Positions 1 to 11,170 of a stretch of 64,000 bases of DNA are shown here, piece by piece. Under the pieces are notes generated by a model. The model made no database searches. It saw only the letters and a list, made by a program, of their open reading frames with translations, and had not been told where the DNA came from. A program made the translations under genes and the position numbers. Numbering within the stretch: position 1 is the stretch's first letter; every line of letters begins with the position of its first letter. The DNA comes from Hermetia illucens (lineage: Eukaryota; Arthropoda; Insecta; Diptera; Stratiomyidae): NCBI RefSeq assembly GCF_905115235.1, contig NC_051850.1, forward strand, positions 25,297,010-25,361,009, given 5' to 3'.

Positions 1-1572
1 TCCATTATGAGCGACATCATGGAAGGAGCGTTGCGAAAGGTGTGCCTGTGGGCCGCAAGATGCGGACTCAGCATAAACCCAACCAAAACGCAACTGATGC
101 TATTCACCACCAAGACAAGGATACCTGAATTCCATCTACCACGGCTGAATGAACAAAGATTGGTTCTTTCCTCTAATGTGAAGTATTTGGGTGTAATCCT
201 GGATCCTAAGCTAAATTGGAGGTTGAACATAGAACTGAGGGTTAAGAAGGCCTGTATAGCCTTCTATGCCTGTAAGAGAACCTTTGCCAAGAAATGGGGT
301 CTCCAGCCGAGGATGGTTCTCTTGATGTACACCGCTGTAGTGCGTCCGATCCTGACGTACGGATCTATTGTATGGTGGCAGGCTTTGAAGAAGAAATACA
401 ATAAAACGAAGCTTAATAGGATTCAAAGAACCGCGTGTGCAGGTGCTACGGGGGCTCTGCAGTCTTGCCCGGCAGATGCTCTCAATGTACTCCTGCATCT
501 CCTCCCCCTTGACCTCCACATCAAATATGTTGCAGCGTGCAGTGCCGTAAGAGTGCGTGAGTCCGGATGCTGGGCAGCGAAGTCCTACGGCCACAGCAGC
601 ATTCTAAATGAAATACCTCGAGAAATCTGGGCATCCCCCATGGACTATGTCACACGCAAGCTGAGCTTCACGAGAAACTTTGCTGTGGACCTTCCAACCA
701 GGGCAAAGTGGAAGACCGGCGGCGTGTTGCAAGACTATGACACGGTATTCTTTACGAACGGATCAAAGATGGCCTATGGAGTCGGCGCGGGGGTTTTCTC
801 GAATACACACGGTGTATCCAAGTCGTATGGTCTCCCAGGTTTCGCCAGTGTATTCCAGGCGGAAGTACTGGCGATATTGGAAGTCTGTCGATGGCTGGAG
901 CGTGATTCGAGTCCCAAGCGTAACATAGCCATTCTGACCGACAGCCAAGCGGCCATCAAGGCCTTGTACTCAACGACGACATCTTCCCGGTTGGTGGGGC
1001 AGTGCAGAGACACGCTCAACCATCTGGGCGGCACGCTCAAGATCACTCTCCTCTGGGTTCCCGGGCATAGGAACATAGAAGGGAACGAGCGGGCTGACGT
1101 ATTGGCCAGGCAAGGCTCTGCTCTTGGCAGTCCCTCGGGGAACACAGTCGGTGTTCCGCTGGCGGCTGTCGGGGGCCGAGTCTACTCACACTGCCTAGCA
1201 GCCGCGGGCCTGAGATGGCGAAGGCTTACAAGCTGTGCCAAATCAAGGAGAATTTGGCCCGCTTATAACATAGCCCGATCACGAGAGCTCCTGTGCCAGA
1301 CGCGTGCAAATGCATTCAAGATTACGGCGGTCTGCACGGGGCACTGGCCCATAGGGGACCATGCCGCTAGGCTCGGCTTACCCTACAACTCGCATTGCCG
1401 AAGCTGCGGAGAAGGAAGGGAAACCCTCATGCACTTTCTCTGCGATTGCCCAGCTCTGACTCGAGTCAGGCTGCGGACACTGGGTAAACCATTCTTTGGG
1501 GACCTCAGTGAGATTTCTAGTTACAGGGTCGGAGAGCTGCTTTCCTTCGTGAATGCTACGGGCTGGCTCTGA
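1..1572 (+). CDS. LINE ORF2, C-terminal half (RT thumb, RNase H, zinc knuckle), partial at 5' end
   Basis: Open from the first base of the window, so the true start is upstream and the ATG at 7 is internal. Numbering from that Met, residues ~1-230 are the RT thumb/connection (VKYLGVILDPKLNW; VRPILTYGSIVWW), ~245-375 the RNase H domain and ~460-485 a CCHC-type knuckle (CRSCGEG...HFLCDC). RNase H needs four acidic residues. Glu286 (QAEVLAI), Asp312 (TDSQAA) and Asp364 (GNERADVLA) are present, but the first, normally TDGS, reads TNGS with Asn251, so RNase H is probably dead. The RT YADD motif would lie upstream of the window. The open frame over 1.5 kb suggests a fairly young copy. Confidence 0.85.
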   Translation, partial: SIMSDIMEGALRKVCLWAARCGLSINPTKTQLMLFTTKTRIPEFHLPRLNEQRLVLSSNVKYLGVILDPKLNWRLNIELRVKKACIAFYACKRTFAKKWGLQPRMVLLMYTAVVRPILTYGSIVWWQALKKKYNKTKLNRIQRTACAGATGALQSCPADALNVLLHLLPLDLHIKYVAACSAVRVRESGCWAAKSYGHSSILNEIPREIWASPMDYVTRKLSFTRNFAVDLPTRAKWKTGGVLQDYDTVFFTNGSKMAYGVGAGVFSNTHGVSKSYGLPGFASVFQAEVLAILEVCRWLERDSSPKRNIAILTDSQAAIKALYSTTTSSRLVGQCRDTLNHLGGTLKITLLWVPGHRNIEGNERADVLARQGSALGSPSGNTVGVPLAAVGGRVYSHCLAAAGLRWRRLTSCAKSRRIWPAYNIARSRELLCQTRANAFKITAVCTGHWPIGDHAARLGLPYNSHCRSCGEGRETLMHFLCDCPALTRVRLRTLGKPFFGDLSEISSYRVGELLSFVNATGWL

Positions 1573-1692
1573 AGATCCGAGCCAGCTGGACTCTGCTTCC
1601 CTGTTCCTATAACAACAGTCACGGTCTTAGAAGTTTGTGGCATCAAAACGGCGCACCAAAGCACTAATTGGGCTCCTCGGAGCGGCCACTGA

Positions 1693-1708
1693 TACCTACC
1701 TACCTACC
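1693..1708 (+). repeat. TACC x4 tail of the LOA/I LINE
   Basis: TACCTACCTACCTACC directly after the 3' UTR. Short tandem-repeat tails instead of poly(A) are common in the I/LOA group, so this is taken as the element's 3' end. Confidence 0.6.
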
Positions 1709-1974
1709 CCATCTTACAGATGGTACTCAGCAACGTGACACCTCTTTAATTGCTGCACTGCGTGATATCCCCCTTTTTATATATGGGACAGATAATACCA
1801 CATTGGCAGTCGTCAGGCATTAATTTGTTGTCCGAAACCTTGAGCATCAACCCTCTCGGACGGAACTTATTGTCCTGAATGTAGGTAGTACTCTCTTATT
1901 CAGACATGCTGGATGCTAGGGAATTCCCTCAGACTGCTGTGGATTGCATAGCGAACAGCTGGCCAATGTGAGGT

Positions 1975-2960
1975 AGTCCCGATCGTATTCCAAGCCAAGA
2001 AATGAAACTTGCATTGATGTATAAGCCATACTTTCTGCTCAACACATTTAAAGCATTTTTGACAGCGGGTGCTTTTCCCTCCCGCAGGAAGGTTGCTAGG
2101 CTTGGGCTGATAAGCTAAAACAAAGGCGACCTCGGGGCGCCGTCAGCGATCCGTCCTCCCTTTATGTTAAACAAAGAGAAGAATCTGCTTGAAGTTTAAC
2201 TGACGCAATATGTGCTGCGGGAAACGTTCACTTAAACAATGTGGTTTTAGGGTGGTGCGATCCACAGTTAATGTCATTGAAGATGGGGTCGAAGCGGTAA
2301 GAGTGGCTGCAGCACACAGTCGTCAGTGTCGGCGAGTGGTGCTCCTTGTGACGCTAGATATAAGAAATGCCAGCAGAATTGACTGCACTGCCTGCGACAT
2401 TTTTAAGGCGTTAGATAATCTTTTGCAGGCATTGATCGACTACTCAAAAGACAACGTTAGGGTCACATATAGCAGACCCAGGAAAGGCAGCGTAAAATGG
2501 GGGTAACATCGAAATCTATTTTTAGTCTGGATCTCGCTCCAAAGGAGCGCGTAATCTGATAGTCTGCTAAGATGTCTGATAAATCTAGTCAGATACATGA
2601 ATGTATTTCGGAACTTCCCCTGCAAGCATGGCTCAAAAAGCTCAACGGATACTGGAAATGTTGAGTACTCATATGGATAGCTGAGCATTGATTTTCCCTG
2701 GGGAAAACCGATATGATCGTTCTCACCAGATTCCTACAGTGAATAAGAACTTGTCTAATCATGGCATTGTCGGAATGATGATAGGCACGAGCAGATTTGC
2801 AACACCGCAAATATGACTGCAGCTAAAATGTTTTCGTTTCGCTGCTGATAGTCAATTCGCGGGCTGATGGCCAATGCACCCATCGTACCACCTCGGAAAG
2901 GAGTTATTCTAATAGGTAACCATTCTGTAGAGCACGGGCGTCTATACCTCAGAAAAAGGA
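1975..2960 (+). mobile_element. R1-clade LINE fossil (reverse transcriptase)
   Basis: Decayed RT in several frames. Recognisable stretches in order are FLTAGAFPSRRKVARL (~2050), CGFRVVRSTVNVIEDGVEA with VTLDIRNA (2230-2370, RT motifs 2/A), FKALDNL with a GSV remnant (~2400-2500), LGKTDMIVLTR (~2700) and RGLMANAP..PPRKGVILIGN (2850-2930). The order matches R1-type RTs, where the motif reads VTLDVKNAFNSA. No endonuclease part is visible upstream. Old, with many stops and frame changes. Confidence 0.7.
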
Positions 2961-3385
2961 GAGGAAAATAAGGAAGCCATTGCTTGTGTAGAGAGGGCCC
3001 TCACTCTAAGCAAGAGAAGGGAAGGGAAGAGAATCAGTCGGTTCCGGGTTAGTGTCCTAAACATAATAAGACGCAGGAGGTTTAGCTGGTAATCTGTCGC
3101 TATTCAAAACTATAAATATGAAGGCTGCTAAGGCCATTATTATTAAGATTACCCTGGCTAATCAGCAACGAGCAGGTAATCTGCTTGACAATGTCATTAT
3201 CAACAGCAGATGTAGGACATCGGAATCATCACGTAGCAATCCCTTACTATCACTGCCGCTATCAAACGTGTTTTGGTCTCTAGTGCAGGCGAAGTTGTCG
3301 ACTTGAAAGAACGTCATAAACCCGATATAGTGGAGAAGGATACTTTCTAGGAGCAATTATACACAGTTCAGGGGCAGGTTCCTTC
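2960..3385. other. No recognisable gene
   Basis: Spacer between the R1 fossil and the RTE-like LINE. It includes a purine-rich run (AGAGAAGGGAAGGGAAGAG near 3010). Only short frames without recognisable motifs. Confidence 0.5.
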
Positions 3386-3389
3386 CTAA

Positions 3390-5184
3390 ATGTGACATTA
3401 TGATCTGAGTGATCTGAATGCAAAAGTGGGCTATGATAACACTTCGGTCGGACATTTGATTGGGAACACGGTCTCCGCAACCGTAACGATAATGGGGATA
3501 AGATTGTGAATTTCGGCGACTTCCATTGCTTCGCTGTTGGTGACACATTGTTTGAGCAAAAGACTTGCCATAAGGGAAGTTGGGACACAGAAGCAATCAA
3601 TCTCTGCGAACAGTACAAGATCTAGGAGGTGTCACCTGAGTATGCATTGCAAGAAAGGCGCTTGCCAACGGGATCAACACGCTTAAGTTATTGCGTGATC
3701 CGTCCGTCATTTCTCGCAGGTCGTCGGCCTCGTTTGGAGGGGACGTCACAAGATATGGATAACTGCGGAATCGTAGAAGACGACGACGGAAGGGGTTGAA
3801 TGCTCTTTTGTCCGTTGCGAGGGATGGCAGGCGTGATGTGCTCTCACTCCGATACTGAGCGAAATCCGAAGAAGTTAAGCGTAGGGTACGCTGTAACAAG
3901 AGGGAACTCGTTATTGCGCTGGCCAGGCAAGCAAAAAATGCTGCAGATAGCAATGGTTTCAGAAGTGTGCACCACATCACAATAGAGGACGACTTCTTAT
4001 CCCCGTTGATGAACAACTGAAAAGGGGAAAATACACTTCACCGTGGTTCTTAACTGTATCATATCTGGTGAAATTCCTCCTCTTGTAGATTAAATGGATG
4101 AAAAGCTCGCATTCACATGTTGCGGTGAATACACGTGGATGCGGACTTTTTCTCCAAACAGAAGAGAAATCATTTCGGCCATCAATTTACTCAAACAAAC
4201 TAAAGTCGCTGGGGTTTACGGTATCCCCACAGAGTTATTTATCGCTGCACCTACAGATACCGCAGTTCTGTTGTTTCTACTCATGCAGAAATCTTAGCAA
4301 TCCGTGAACTTTTCCAGCAGATGGAAGAAGGGGACGGTCGTCAAGATCCCAAAGAACGGGCCCCATTTTGAGTGTGATAATTGCAGAGTTATCTGCGTTG
4401 TCGTTGTTGCTGCAAAGATAATAGTTGAAATAATCCTGGAACGTATCAAAGAATATCTCAACAGCATGGCCGATAGAGAGTAGGCTGGTTTCCGGTCAGA
4501 ATCCTTCTGCATTGACCAAATCAACACCTTACGGAGCATCTTGAAACAGTGAGCGGAGTTTAGATCTTCGTTTCACCTCCGATTTTGAGAAAGCTTTCGA
4601 TAGTGTGAATAGGGAATGTATCTGGAACTCTAAACCGAGGAGGGCATTCCGAAGAAACTAATGACTTATTGAAGCGACATATGGTGGCGAAGAATGTCAC
4701 GTGCTACGTCGAAGTAAAATCTCAAAGGAATTTGGGGTTCAAAACAGAGTCCGCCAGGGTTGCATCTTTTCACGGATATAATTTCTTCTTGTTACCTTCT
4801 TCATTCTGGCATATCCGGATGATGCGGAGGAGTTCAATGAACGATGACGTTTTCCGTCGAATACCTCGACTTCACTAATGACATTTATTTCTCTATCTAT
4901 TTCTTTTTCTCTCACAGGGTCATGGACCTTTCCCAAATGACTCCGTATTTGGAAAGAGAGGCAAGTAGGGTGGAGCTGAAAATAAACACCAATAAAACCA
5001 AGGTTTTCGGTTTGACAATTCAAAGCACTTTCTCCATCTGCATTGATGAGCAGAGCATCAAATACTTAATTTGTGTATCTACCATAGGAAGCTTGGTTTC
5101 TGCCAACGGTGGTACGGAACTATATATTTCCCGACACAGTAACTGCGCTAGATTCACTTTAGCTGCCGTGTCTAAAATTTAGAA
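3390..5184 (+). mobile_element. RTE-like LINE (family B), 5' segment of a split copy
   Basis: Endonuclease end at 3390-3600 (LSDLNAKVGYDNT; GDTLFEQKTCHKGSW), linker at 3800-4010, RT from 4020 (NRREIISAINLLKQTKVAG; GFRSESFCIDQI; FEKAF at ~4585) and RT end to 5180 (LKINTNKTKV; GSLVSANGGTELYISR). The catalytic YADD-type box reads LDFTND at ~4868, so it is inactive. The protein stops where a minus-strand LINE begins (5187) and resumes at ~6690, so both segments are one insertion interrupted later. Clade assigned from motif style only. Confidence 0.75.
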
Positions 5185-5186
5185 AT

Positions 5187-6690
5187 TCAGTTTATTTATT
5201 TATTTAATTTAACGGAGAACAAACAGATTAAACTCCAATTAATTATTGTCATCAGGAGGAGGAGAAAGCAAAAATCTTACCCTGCGTTTAAAACTACTTA
5301 AAGTAGAGAAGTTAAAAGGACCAAGCTGAACGTAGACTTCGAACGCCGCGAAGGGCACGTTGAAAATATCTGCGCGTCGTCAGTGACGGAGTCCATCAGA
5401 CCCGAGGAAAGTTTAAACAAGTCGAGAAACCGCAAGCTAGACGCTTCAGGTATGAAAGGTTTTGTGTATTTATTTTATAAAGAGATTTGAGTGTACATTT
5501 GTCCCATTAGCATGTAGCATGTAAAATGTGCATATATTATGTGAATATATCCACTTTCAAGTGATATTGACATTCATAGTCTTGAATTTGCAGAGGAGCG
5601 ACAGTTTTGACCTAGTAATGGTGCGATTTTCACGAAATTTGGCAGAATCATGCTCTATGCTGTAGCCTACCTTGCTGCAAAATTGTGTGATTCTAGGGTG
5701 AACTTAAGAGGGGTTTTCCTGTCAATTACTAAAAATTATAGTATTGTACTATTATTAACTTTATTTGAACAGGTATTGGTATGGAGAGTATTTCGAAGCC
5801 TAGGTACCATATAGTGGCAGCCCCCTGATTTTTTTTTTCAAATTTTTCAGCTAAGTAGTTTCTGAAAATGGGTACGTTAAAAAAATGGTCTCTTTCGACC
5901 CCCCCCCCCCCACTCCCCACCTTTTCAACAAATGTCAAAACTAAGACCGGCTTCGAAAAGTACTAACCGAGACGTTTCATTTGATACCCAACATGACCAT
6001 GTTTGATGCAAAAAAAATTTACACCCCCTTTTTGCATGTATAAGGACCCCCCTTAGATTCAACGTAAAAGGATGTAACTTACTATATGCGTGAGCATTCA
6101 CACTTTTTATCAAATTTAGTGCCAATCGCTACAACCATCTTCGAGAAAAATGCGTGTGACGGACAGATAGACAGTAAACCGATTTTAATAAGGTTTCGTG
6201 TTTACACAAAACCTTAAAAATGTGCATAGATCCAGATAGGATCTACGCTGTTGTAGGAGGGGAAGGTTCAGAAAGCGGAGGCGGGAGGGATAGTCCACAC
6301 GAGCCAAGCTTTTCTTAAAGAAAAGGGAACGGATGAATTTACGTTGCACATTTTCAAGGGCAAGACAATTACAGTTACAGGAGGGTGACCAGATCACGGA
6401 GCAATACTCGAGGGTGTTCCTCACGAGGGAATTGAAGAGAGCGAAGGAGGGTTGGATGGTAGTAGTATAAAGCCTGACAATTTTGCTGCTCGGTTGATGA
6501 CATCGAGGCAATGGGTGTCAAAGCGAACCTTATTGTCGAAAGTGACTCCGAGGTCTTGAGTGGAACTTAAGCAGGATAATGAATGCCCGTTAAGAGAATT
6601 GGAGAAAGAAGTGGGTGAGGACTTTAGGGAGTAGCAAATAGAATGACACTTTCTGACGTTTAGCGCTAAATCATTAGTCGAGCACCAACA
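5187..6690 (-). mobile_element. Jockey/CR1-like LINE (family E), interrupted by repeat A
   Basis: Minus-strand LINE whose 3' end carries a TAAATAAATAAA tail (TTTATTTATTTATTT on +, from 5189). The 3' UTR runs 5200-5415. Repeat A then splits it (5416-6220). The ORF2 C-terminus follows at 6220-6510 (LENVQRKFIRSLFFKKSL; VDYPSRLRFLNLPLLQQRR) and an RT remnant reaches ~6690 (CSTND..LNVRKC-like). The copy at 54213-55435 aligns with both sides of the interruption, which shows the nesting. Confidence 0.75.
5416..6220 (+). mobile_element. Repeat A, full-length copy 1 (SINE-like retroposon)
   Basis: About 805 bp. It starts AACAAGTCGAGAAACCG, includes GACGGACAGATAGACAG near the 3' end, then AAACCGATTTTAATAAG, a terminal hairpin (AAGGTTTYGTGT / ACACAAAACCTT) and a short A-run. 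Long copies recur at 36695-37508 and 55761-56595, and copies keeping only the 3' end at 11171-11447, 40039-40107 and 59749-59810. It has no plausible ORF. Loss of the 5' side with a kept 3' end and A-tail suits target-primed retroposition. Inserted into the LINE at 5187-6690. Confidence 0.7.
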
Positions 6691-7060
6691 AGTTGAGACT
6701 GTTCTGTCATAGCGTTCTTTCTATGTTGCTATATTGGAGTAGTACATGGAAAGTGTTCCTCAAGAGCTCGAAGCCGTCATCAACACCTTTCCGCATAATA
6801 TCATCGGAGTACGCTGGCCTGTTACTATATAAAACGAAGAACTTGGTCGACGCACAGGCCTGGCACTTGTACAGACTGTGATCAGAAGACGGAGGTGGCA
6901 GTACATAGGTCACAAAATTAGGAAGACGACTTTTGTATTGTTGGCTATGCCATGCAGTGGAATCCACTTCCCTAAGCTGGTTGACGAGTGGGTGGCCCCA
7001 AGGGCACTTGGAGCAGAACAGCATAGAAGGAGTGTCAGCGTCTCAAGAAGCGTACTTTAA
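6690..7060 (+). mobile_element. RTE-like LINE (family B), 3' segment of the split copy
   Basis: Resumes the protein broken at 5184: LRLFCHSVLSMLLYWSSTWK (6696-6755), then RRRWQYIGHKIRK (6883-6920) and EWVAPRALGAEQHRRS to ~7050. These are the C-terminal markers (R-K-W-x-x-IGHxxRK, then a W-rich end) of family B, also seen at 57310-58110. Confidence 0.65.
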
Positions 7061-7069
7061 GTAACCATG

Positions 7070-7740
7070 ATCAACAGCGCGGTGTGGTTGAGGCGCTGCA
7101 GCCCATCAAGAAGTAAATTACAACCATATATCAGGCGCATGAGCAGAGTAAAGTCACTGGCCTTGACGGTCCATTAATTGAAATGCGACTTACGCTCGTT
7201 CGTAAACGTTGGGAATCCGACATATTTTTCCGTGAGTGGAAGAAGGGAATGGAAGATTTCGAAATGGCTTAAATCATCCTGCCACGGATCAAAAAACATC
7301 CTCGAATCGTTGTTCGACAAATAACTGTACATTCTTCTTTGATCCATCTCTTTAATGCACGTTCGGACTAATACCCTGGCAACATGGTTCTGGAGCAGAA
7401 TAAGATGGAATTTGACAACAGCATTCTAAACTTGATGGACTAACACTCTCTTTCTATATACATTAATAGGGACAATTTATAAACGGAGGAAGCTCTATCG
7501 ATCCGGCACCGCCAACATCTACCCGAGTCTGTTTCATGCCAATGTTCTTTCCGTGCTTCTGTATGGGGGTAGCACATCGGAATTACCACGACTGTTATTC
7601 GGGAGCTCCAAAGCTTTAGTAGCTGATGACTGTGTCATATCATCAGGGTATGATGCAATAAGAAATGGAGAGAAATGGACGACTCCCTTGGGGTTATGCC
7701 GTGATACGGAATGTACTATCCTCGAATGCATGGTGTGTGG
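7070..7740 (+). mobile_element. Second RTE-like LINE remnant
   Basis: Very decayed. SKVTGLDGPLIEM (~7150) and a W..WKKG stretch (7220-7250) resemble the RT entry region. YPSLFHANVLSVLLYGGSTSE (7520-7580) resembles the region after the palm. Parts between are missing. Sits head to tail behind the previous element. Confidence 0.5.
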
Positions 7741-7744
7741 GCCG

Positions 7745-8230
7745 CCCTGGAATTACACAGCATTGAATAGAGGTGGGGGAGTGAAGGATGATCAGAATGT
7801 CATTGGGGAGCCATGTATCGAAAGCGATGGTGTAAAGGTAGTTGACCCGCCATAGGTTACATTTTTGCATCCCAGCCAAAATCGATTTTTAAAGGAGAGG
7901 AAATCTAATTTTTACTTCGGTGTTTGTGGTCCCTAACACCAGAGGTTTACGTTTTTCCCGTGACTAATGATTCTCTGTCTCCATACTGCATCCTACTTTA
8001 TTACAAAGCTTTTAAATTAACGCACATTAAAAAAAAATCTCCCTGCTGGGGACGCATGAACATAAAACAGTTTATGCAGCTTTCTCCTTCATTATGTTAA
8101 AATAGAGTAAGCTATTGATGTATCTAACTGATGTATTTGGTAAGTAAAGACTTCATTCAGGTTTGTCTAACTCTTCTTAAGCCAACATTCACAGAATCAT
8201 ATTTAGTTTTCCTATAAACAAAATACAAAA
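7745..8230. other. 5' flank of gene 1, no gene seen
   Basis: AT-rich, with no frame that I recognise. A GATGAAATTT remnant near 8240 may be the weak counterpart of the distal promoter block of genes 2-5. Confidence 0.45.
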
Positions 8231-8310
8231 ACAGCATGATGAAATTTGCCAGATGCAAGCATCATTAAAGTATGCCTTTGGTTTCAAGGTTTCCGCATAT
8301 GCAAATCGGT

Positions 8311-8381
8311 AACCGGTCGATGTATTTTGAAATCAGAACTTTGCATATAAATAGTGCGTTATTGCGAAAAACTGTATCAAA
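8311..8381 (+). promoter_or_regulatory. Core promoter of gene 1 (Grh-like site, TATA, Inr)
   Basis: AACCGGTC at 8311-8318, TATAAATA at 8346-8353 and an initiator TCAA with presumed +1 A at 8379. Spacings are 35 and 33 bp, the same as in the other four genes. ACCGGT is the core of the Grainyhead consensus AACCGGTT. The start site is inferred from spacing, not measured. Confidence 0.75.
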
Positions 8382-8423
8382 TCATTTCTGCTTTGTACGA
8401 AGCCACTAGCAAAAACTATCAAA

Positions 8424-8823
8424 ATGGTAAGACTTTGAAATGTACCGCCGAACTCTTCCTTTACTAAACTAATTTACTTTTCAGAAATTCCTGATTTTGG
8501 GTCTTGCTCTTATCGGCGCTGCCTCTGCTGGTATTGTATCCTTAGGCGCATCTCCAGCTCTTGGCGGTGTTTTGGCTGCCCCTGCCATTGGTGCTACTCT
8601 TGCTCCAGGTCTTGCTACCGGAATTGCCGCTCCTCTTTCTGCATCCCTTGGAGCTCAAGTCATTGCTGCTCCAGCTATCAGCCCCCTTTCAGCTGGACTT
8701 GCACCAATTGGCCTTAGTTCCGGACTTCTTGGTCAACAAATCATTGCCGCTCCAGGTTTAGCTTCATTGCCTCTTGGACTTAATGGATTGGGATCTCCTC
8801 TCCTTTGGAAGAAACGTGCTTAA
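8424..8823 (+). CDS. Secreted AAPA-repeat protein, copy 1 (two exons)
   Basis: Exon 1 codes only for Met (8424-8426). A 58-bp GT-AG intron follows (8427-8484, GTAAGA...TTTTCAG), then exon 2 (8485-8823). The 113-residue product begins MKFLILGLALIGAASA, a signal peptide with a likely cut after Ala16. The ~97-residue mature chain is built from Ala, Gly, Leu, Ile, Pro and Ser with three IAAPA/IAAPG-type motifs. It has no Cys, Tyr, Asp or Glu and ends LLWKKRA. This is the shortest and most diverged of the five copies, lacking the central SIAAP repeats. Such chains resemble low-complexity insect cuticular proteins (apidermin, CPLCA-like), and a cuticle or other extracellular matrix role is inferred. 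No known family is firmly recognised. A secreted peptide with a cationic end is the alternative. Confidence 0.85.
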
Positions 8824-8866
8824 GTCATAGCTGACTGTGGTAAAAATGGACTGAATGTTTTAGAAA

Positions 8867-8872
8867 AATAAA
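8867..8872 (+). terminator. Poly(A) signal of gene 1
   Basis: AATAAA 44 bp after the stop codon. Confidence 0.75.
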
Positions 8873-9059
8873 GAATATAACGATACGAAACAAAATTCTA
8901 TTATTAAATAGCGCTTATAATGCAGTTACTGGACAATCCTAGAAAGTAAATATAGAAAGGTCGAGAAAGTGCAGGGAGTCCGCGGAAATGTGCTTTCCTG
9001 CAAGTGGCGAAAAGGTTTAGACGAACGGCATACCCTAGGAGCGGGAAGACAGATGCCTG

Positions 9060-10800
9060 CAATATAGGATGACACTGAACCACACAGATAAATAAAGGTG
9101 ACACAAATTAAATTGAACCATTACAAGGTATGCGAGGGTATGCTTTCATAAAGCATTCAAGAGTTTAATGAAAATGTAATGACATAATGGGTAGGGGGAG
9201 GTAATGAGTTGTCACAAATATTGAAACTCCACCGATCATTCTGAATTCCTCCTATCAAATTGCTGCCTCATAGAATTTCACACTGAACGCGATACGCTTA
9301 ATAATAATTAAGTTTTAACGCAGTGTTCAATCGAGCCTCAATAATATGAGTGTAACTTACGCTCAAGCTGCAAGCATTCAATTACAATCCACTTGTTGCT
9401 TAAAAGTGACACTCGCCCATGTACTAGCCTTCAGTGGACAGCCAACCAGTTGGACCATAGTGTAAGCTTGAGCAACATTTCGCCTTACCCAGAAATAAGC
9501 TTTAGGAATGTATTTCGTAAAATGCAACATGACTTAAACGATGTGTAAAAAAACCAAAGATTAACGATGAGAGAAATGTAGATCAAATCTTTAATATTTG
9601 AATGAATTTTCGGATTTAAAAGGCAATGGAGTTTCGTAGATAGAAATGAAAAGTAAACATGATCATTTTGGAATATTATTTTAACATGATTAAATGTCGG
9701 GATGGCAAATGGAAAATTGAAAGGATGGCAATAGTAATGGTGATGGGAGCTAAGTTGACAAAACGGAAATATGCTGCCTACATGGAAATGAACCCTTCAT
9801 CCGCTCGTCTCAGGAGAGAGAATTAAATAATGCGGATACTGAAAACCCACGAATACTGAAAAACCACTCTATCAAAATTACAATAACGCCACTTGGGTCG
9901 GGGGAACGGCTGGACACGATATGAAATGAACCTGTGGAAGCCAAGCTTAACGGGAAATAATGGCTATTTAGGGAGTTTGTTTTGTAAGAGCAAACATCAT
10001 TAGCGACCGCATCTACGGTACCATCATAATTACTGGCGATTTCATTCAGGGAGCTTTGGAGTATGCAATGCCACTGATGACGGCCAAGGACCAAATTCAA
10101 CTCGAAACCTTTCCGAAATTAACGATCAAATTAGTCACCGTTGGATGCGTTTCCTTTTTGAAGGTAGAGGGCTAGAGTATCTTATCTGCGACAAGGATTT
10201 TATCGCGCATTGAACCGGGTGCAACCACCATGAAATTTTTCTAAACGACGTTAATAAGGCAAGCGAAAATCGAAGACATGGGTCAGGTGCGTCAGCGTCC
10301 AATTCAAACATACAATGCTACCAAGTATGTCAGATTACAGCAGTGAACTAAACTACTAATTCCGGTATAAAAATGTCGACTTTTTGATCGCCTTCTCTCT
10401 GTGTGGGGAAAGTACAATAAAGTAGCCGGAGTAGGAGTTTGCTGAAAAATGCCGCCATTTCCGAAGTAGCTTAAAAAGGGTACACGAAAAAGGAGTTCGC
10501 TACATGCAGTTGCTCCTTTAGACTATTGTGAACCCACGCAACACTACTGACCAAGTTGTAATGTAGAAGTTACGTGGGGAAAAAACCACCAGAAGTGACA
10601 TGCTGGCAGCTCTTCTTGAAGATAATTACAGCTCCCAGCAGGGGGAGGGTAGGCCTCAGGTAGCGGCTCAGCGTTATGCCGCTGGGGTGTAGCTATTTGA
10701 GATTCACGTGGACGTATCAAAGATAACAAAGCTCCGGGATTCCATAACTGGGAGGAATTCTGTATAGAACTCACACAAGGGCATATGGGTTAGCAAGGCC
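9060..10800 (+). repeat. Spacer block X, first copy (within a ~5-kb tandem duplication)
   Basis: Diverged but alignable with 16170-17170. Shared landmarks are the ATAAATAAA..TGACACAAATTAA stretch (~9090), CTTGGGT (~9893), AATTACTGGCGATTTCA (10027-10043), the GAAGTTACGTGGGG region (~10567) and ACAAAGCTC..GGATTCCA (10726-10742). A + frame in both copies reads ...IITGDF(N/I)..., hinting at an old LINE endonuclease, but the rest is too decayed to classify. Confidence 0.6.
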
Positions 10801-11170
10801 GAAGTGAACGATACACTGAAAGCCCCTGAAAAACAACAAAACAGAAACTGGTGGATTAGGTATCAGCTCCAACGAAATTACGGCAGAATATTGACCGAAA
10901 ACTGCCGTTTGTCCTATCTATAAAAACATCATGAGAACTATACAGGGATATCGTGGTTTCACACGTTACCGCATATCTAAATGACACTCTGCTATATATT
11001 CCAGATTGTGGCCCATGAGGTTCACATAATTATCCTGCCACGATCAAAAGAGAGCGCAAAAGAGGCCCTGGTGGAGCTTGACGAAGTATCGCGAAACGTT
11101 CGCCTAAAAATAAAAGAGGTGAAAACCAAAATCATTTTACAAACTAGATGAGAGACGTTAAAGAGATAAT

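Larger units (their letters stand above)
1..1708 (+). mobile_element. LOA/I-type LINE, 3' part
   Basis: Non-LTR retrotransposon cut by the window start. It holds the end of the reverse transcriptase, an RNase H domain, a C-terminal zinc knuckle and a ~135-bp 3' UTR ending in four TACC units (1693-1708). An RNase H domain inside the RT ORF is typical of the I/LOA group. It is the best preserved element here, since its frame is open throughout. Diverged copies of the same group lie at 28870-30935 (minus) and 62260-63606 (plus). Confidence 0.85.

Noticed and set aside
5416-6220. Repeat A as a Helitron or inverted-end DNA element
   Set aside because: There is a terminal hairpin but no CTRR end, and the only inverted match (AAGGTTTTGTGTA) lies inside the left end. 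5' truncation and A-tails favour retroposition.
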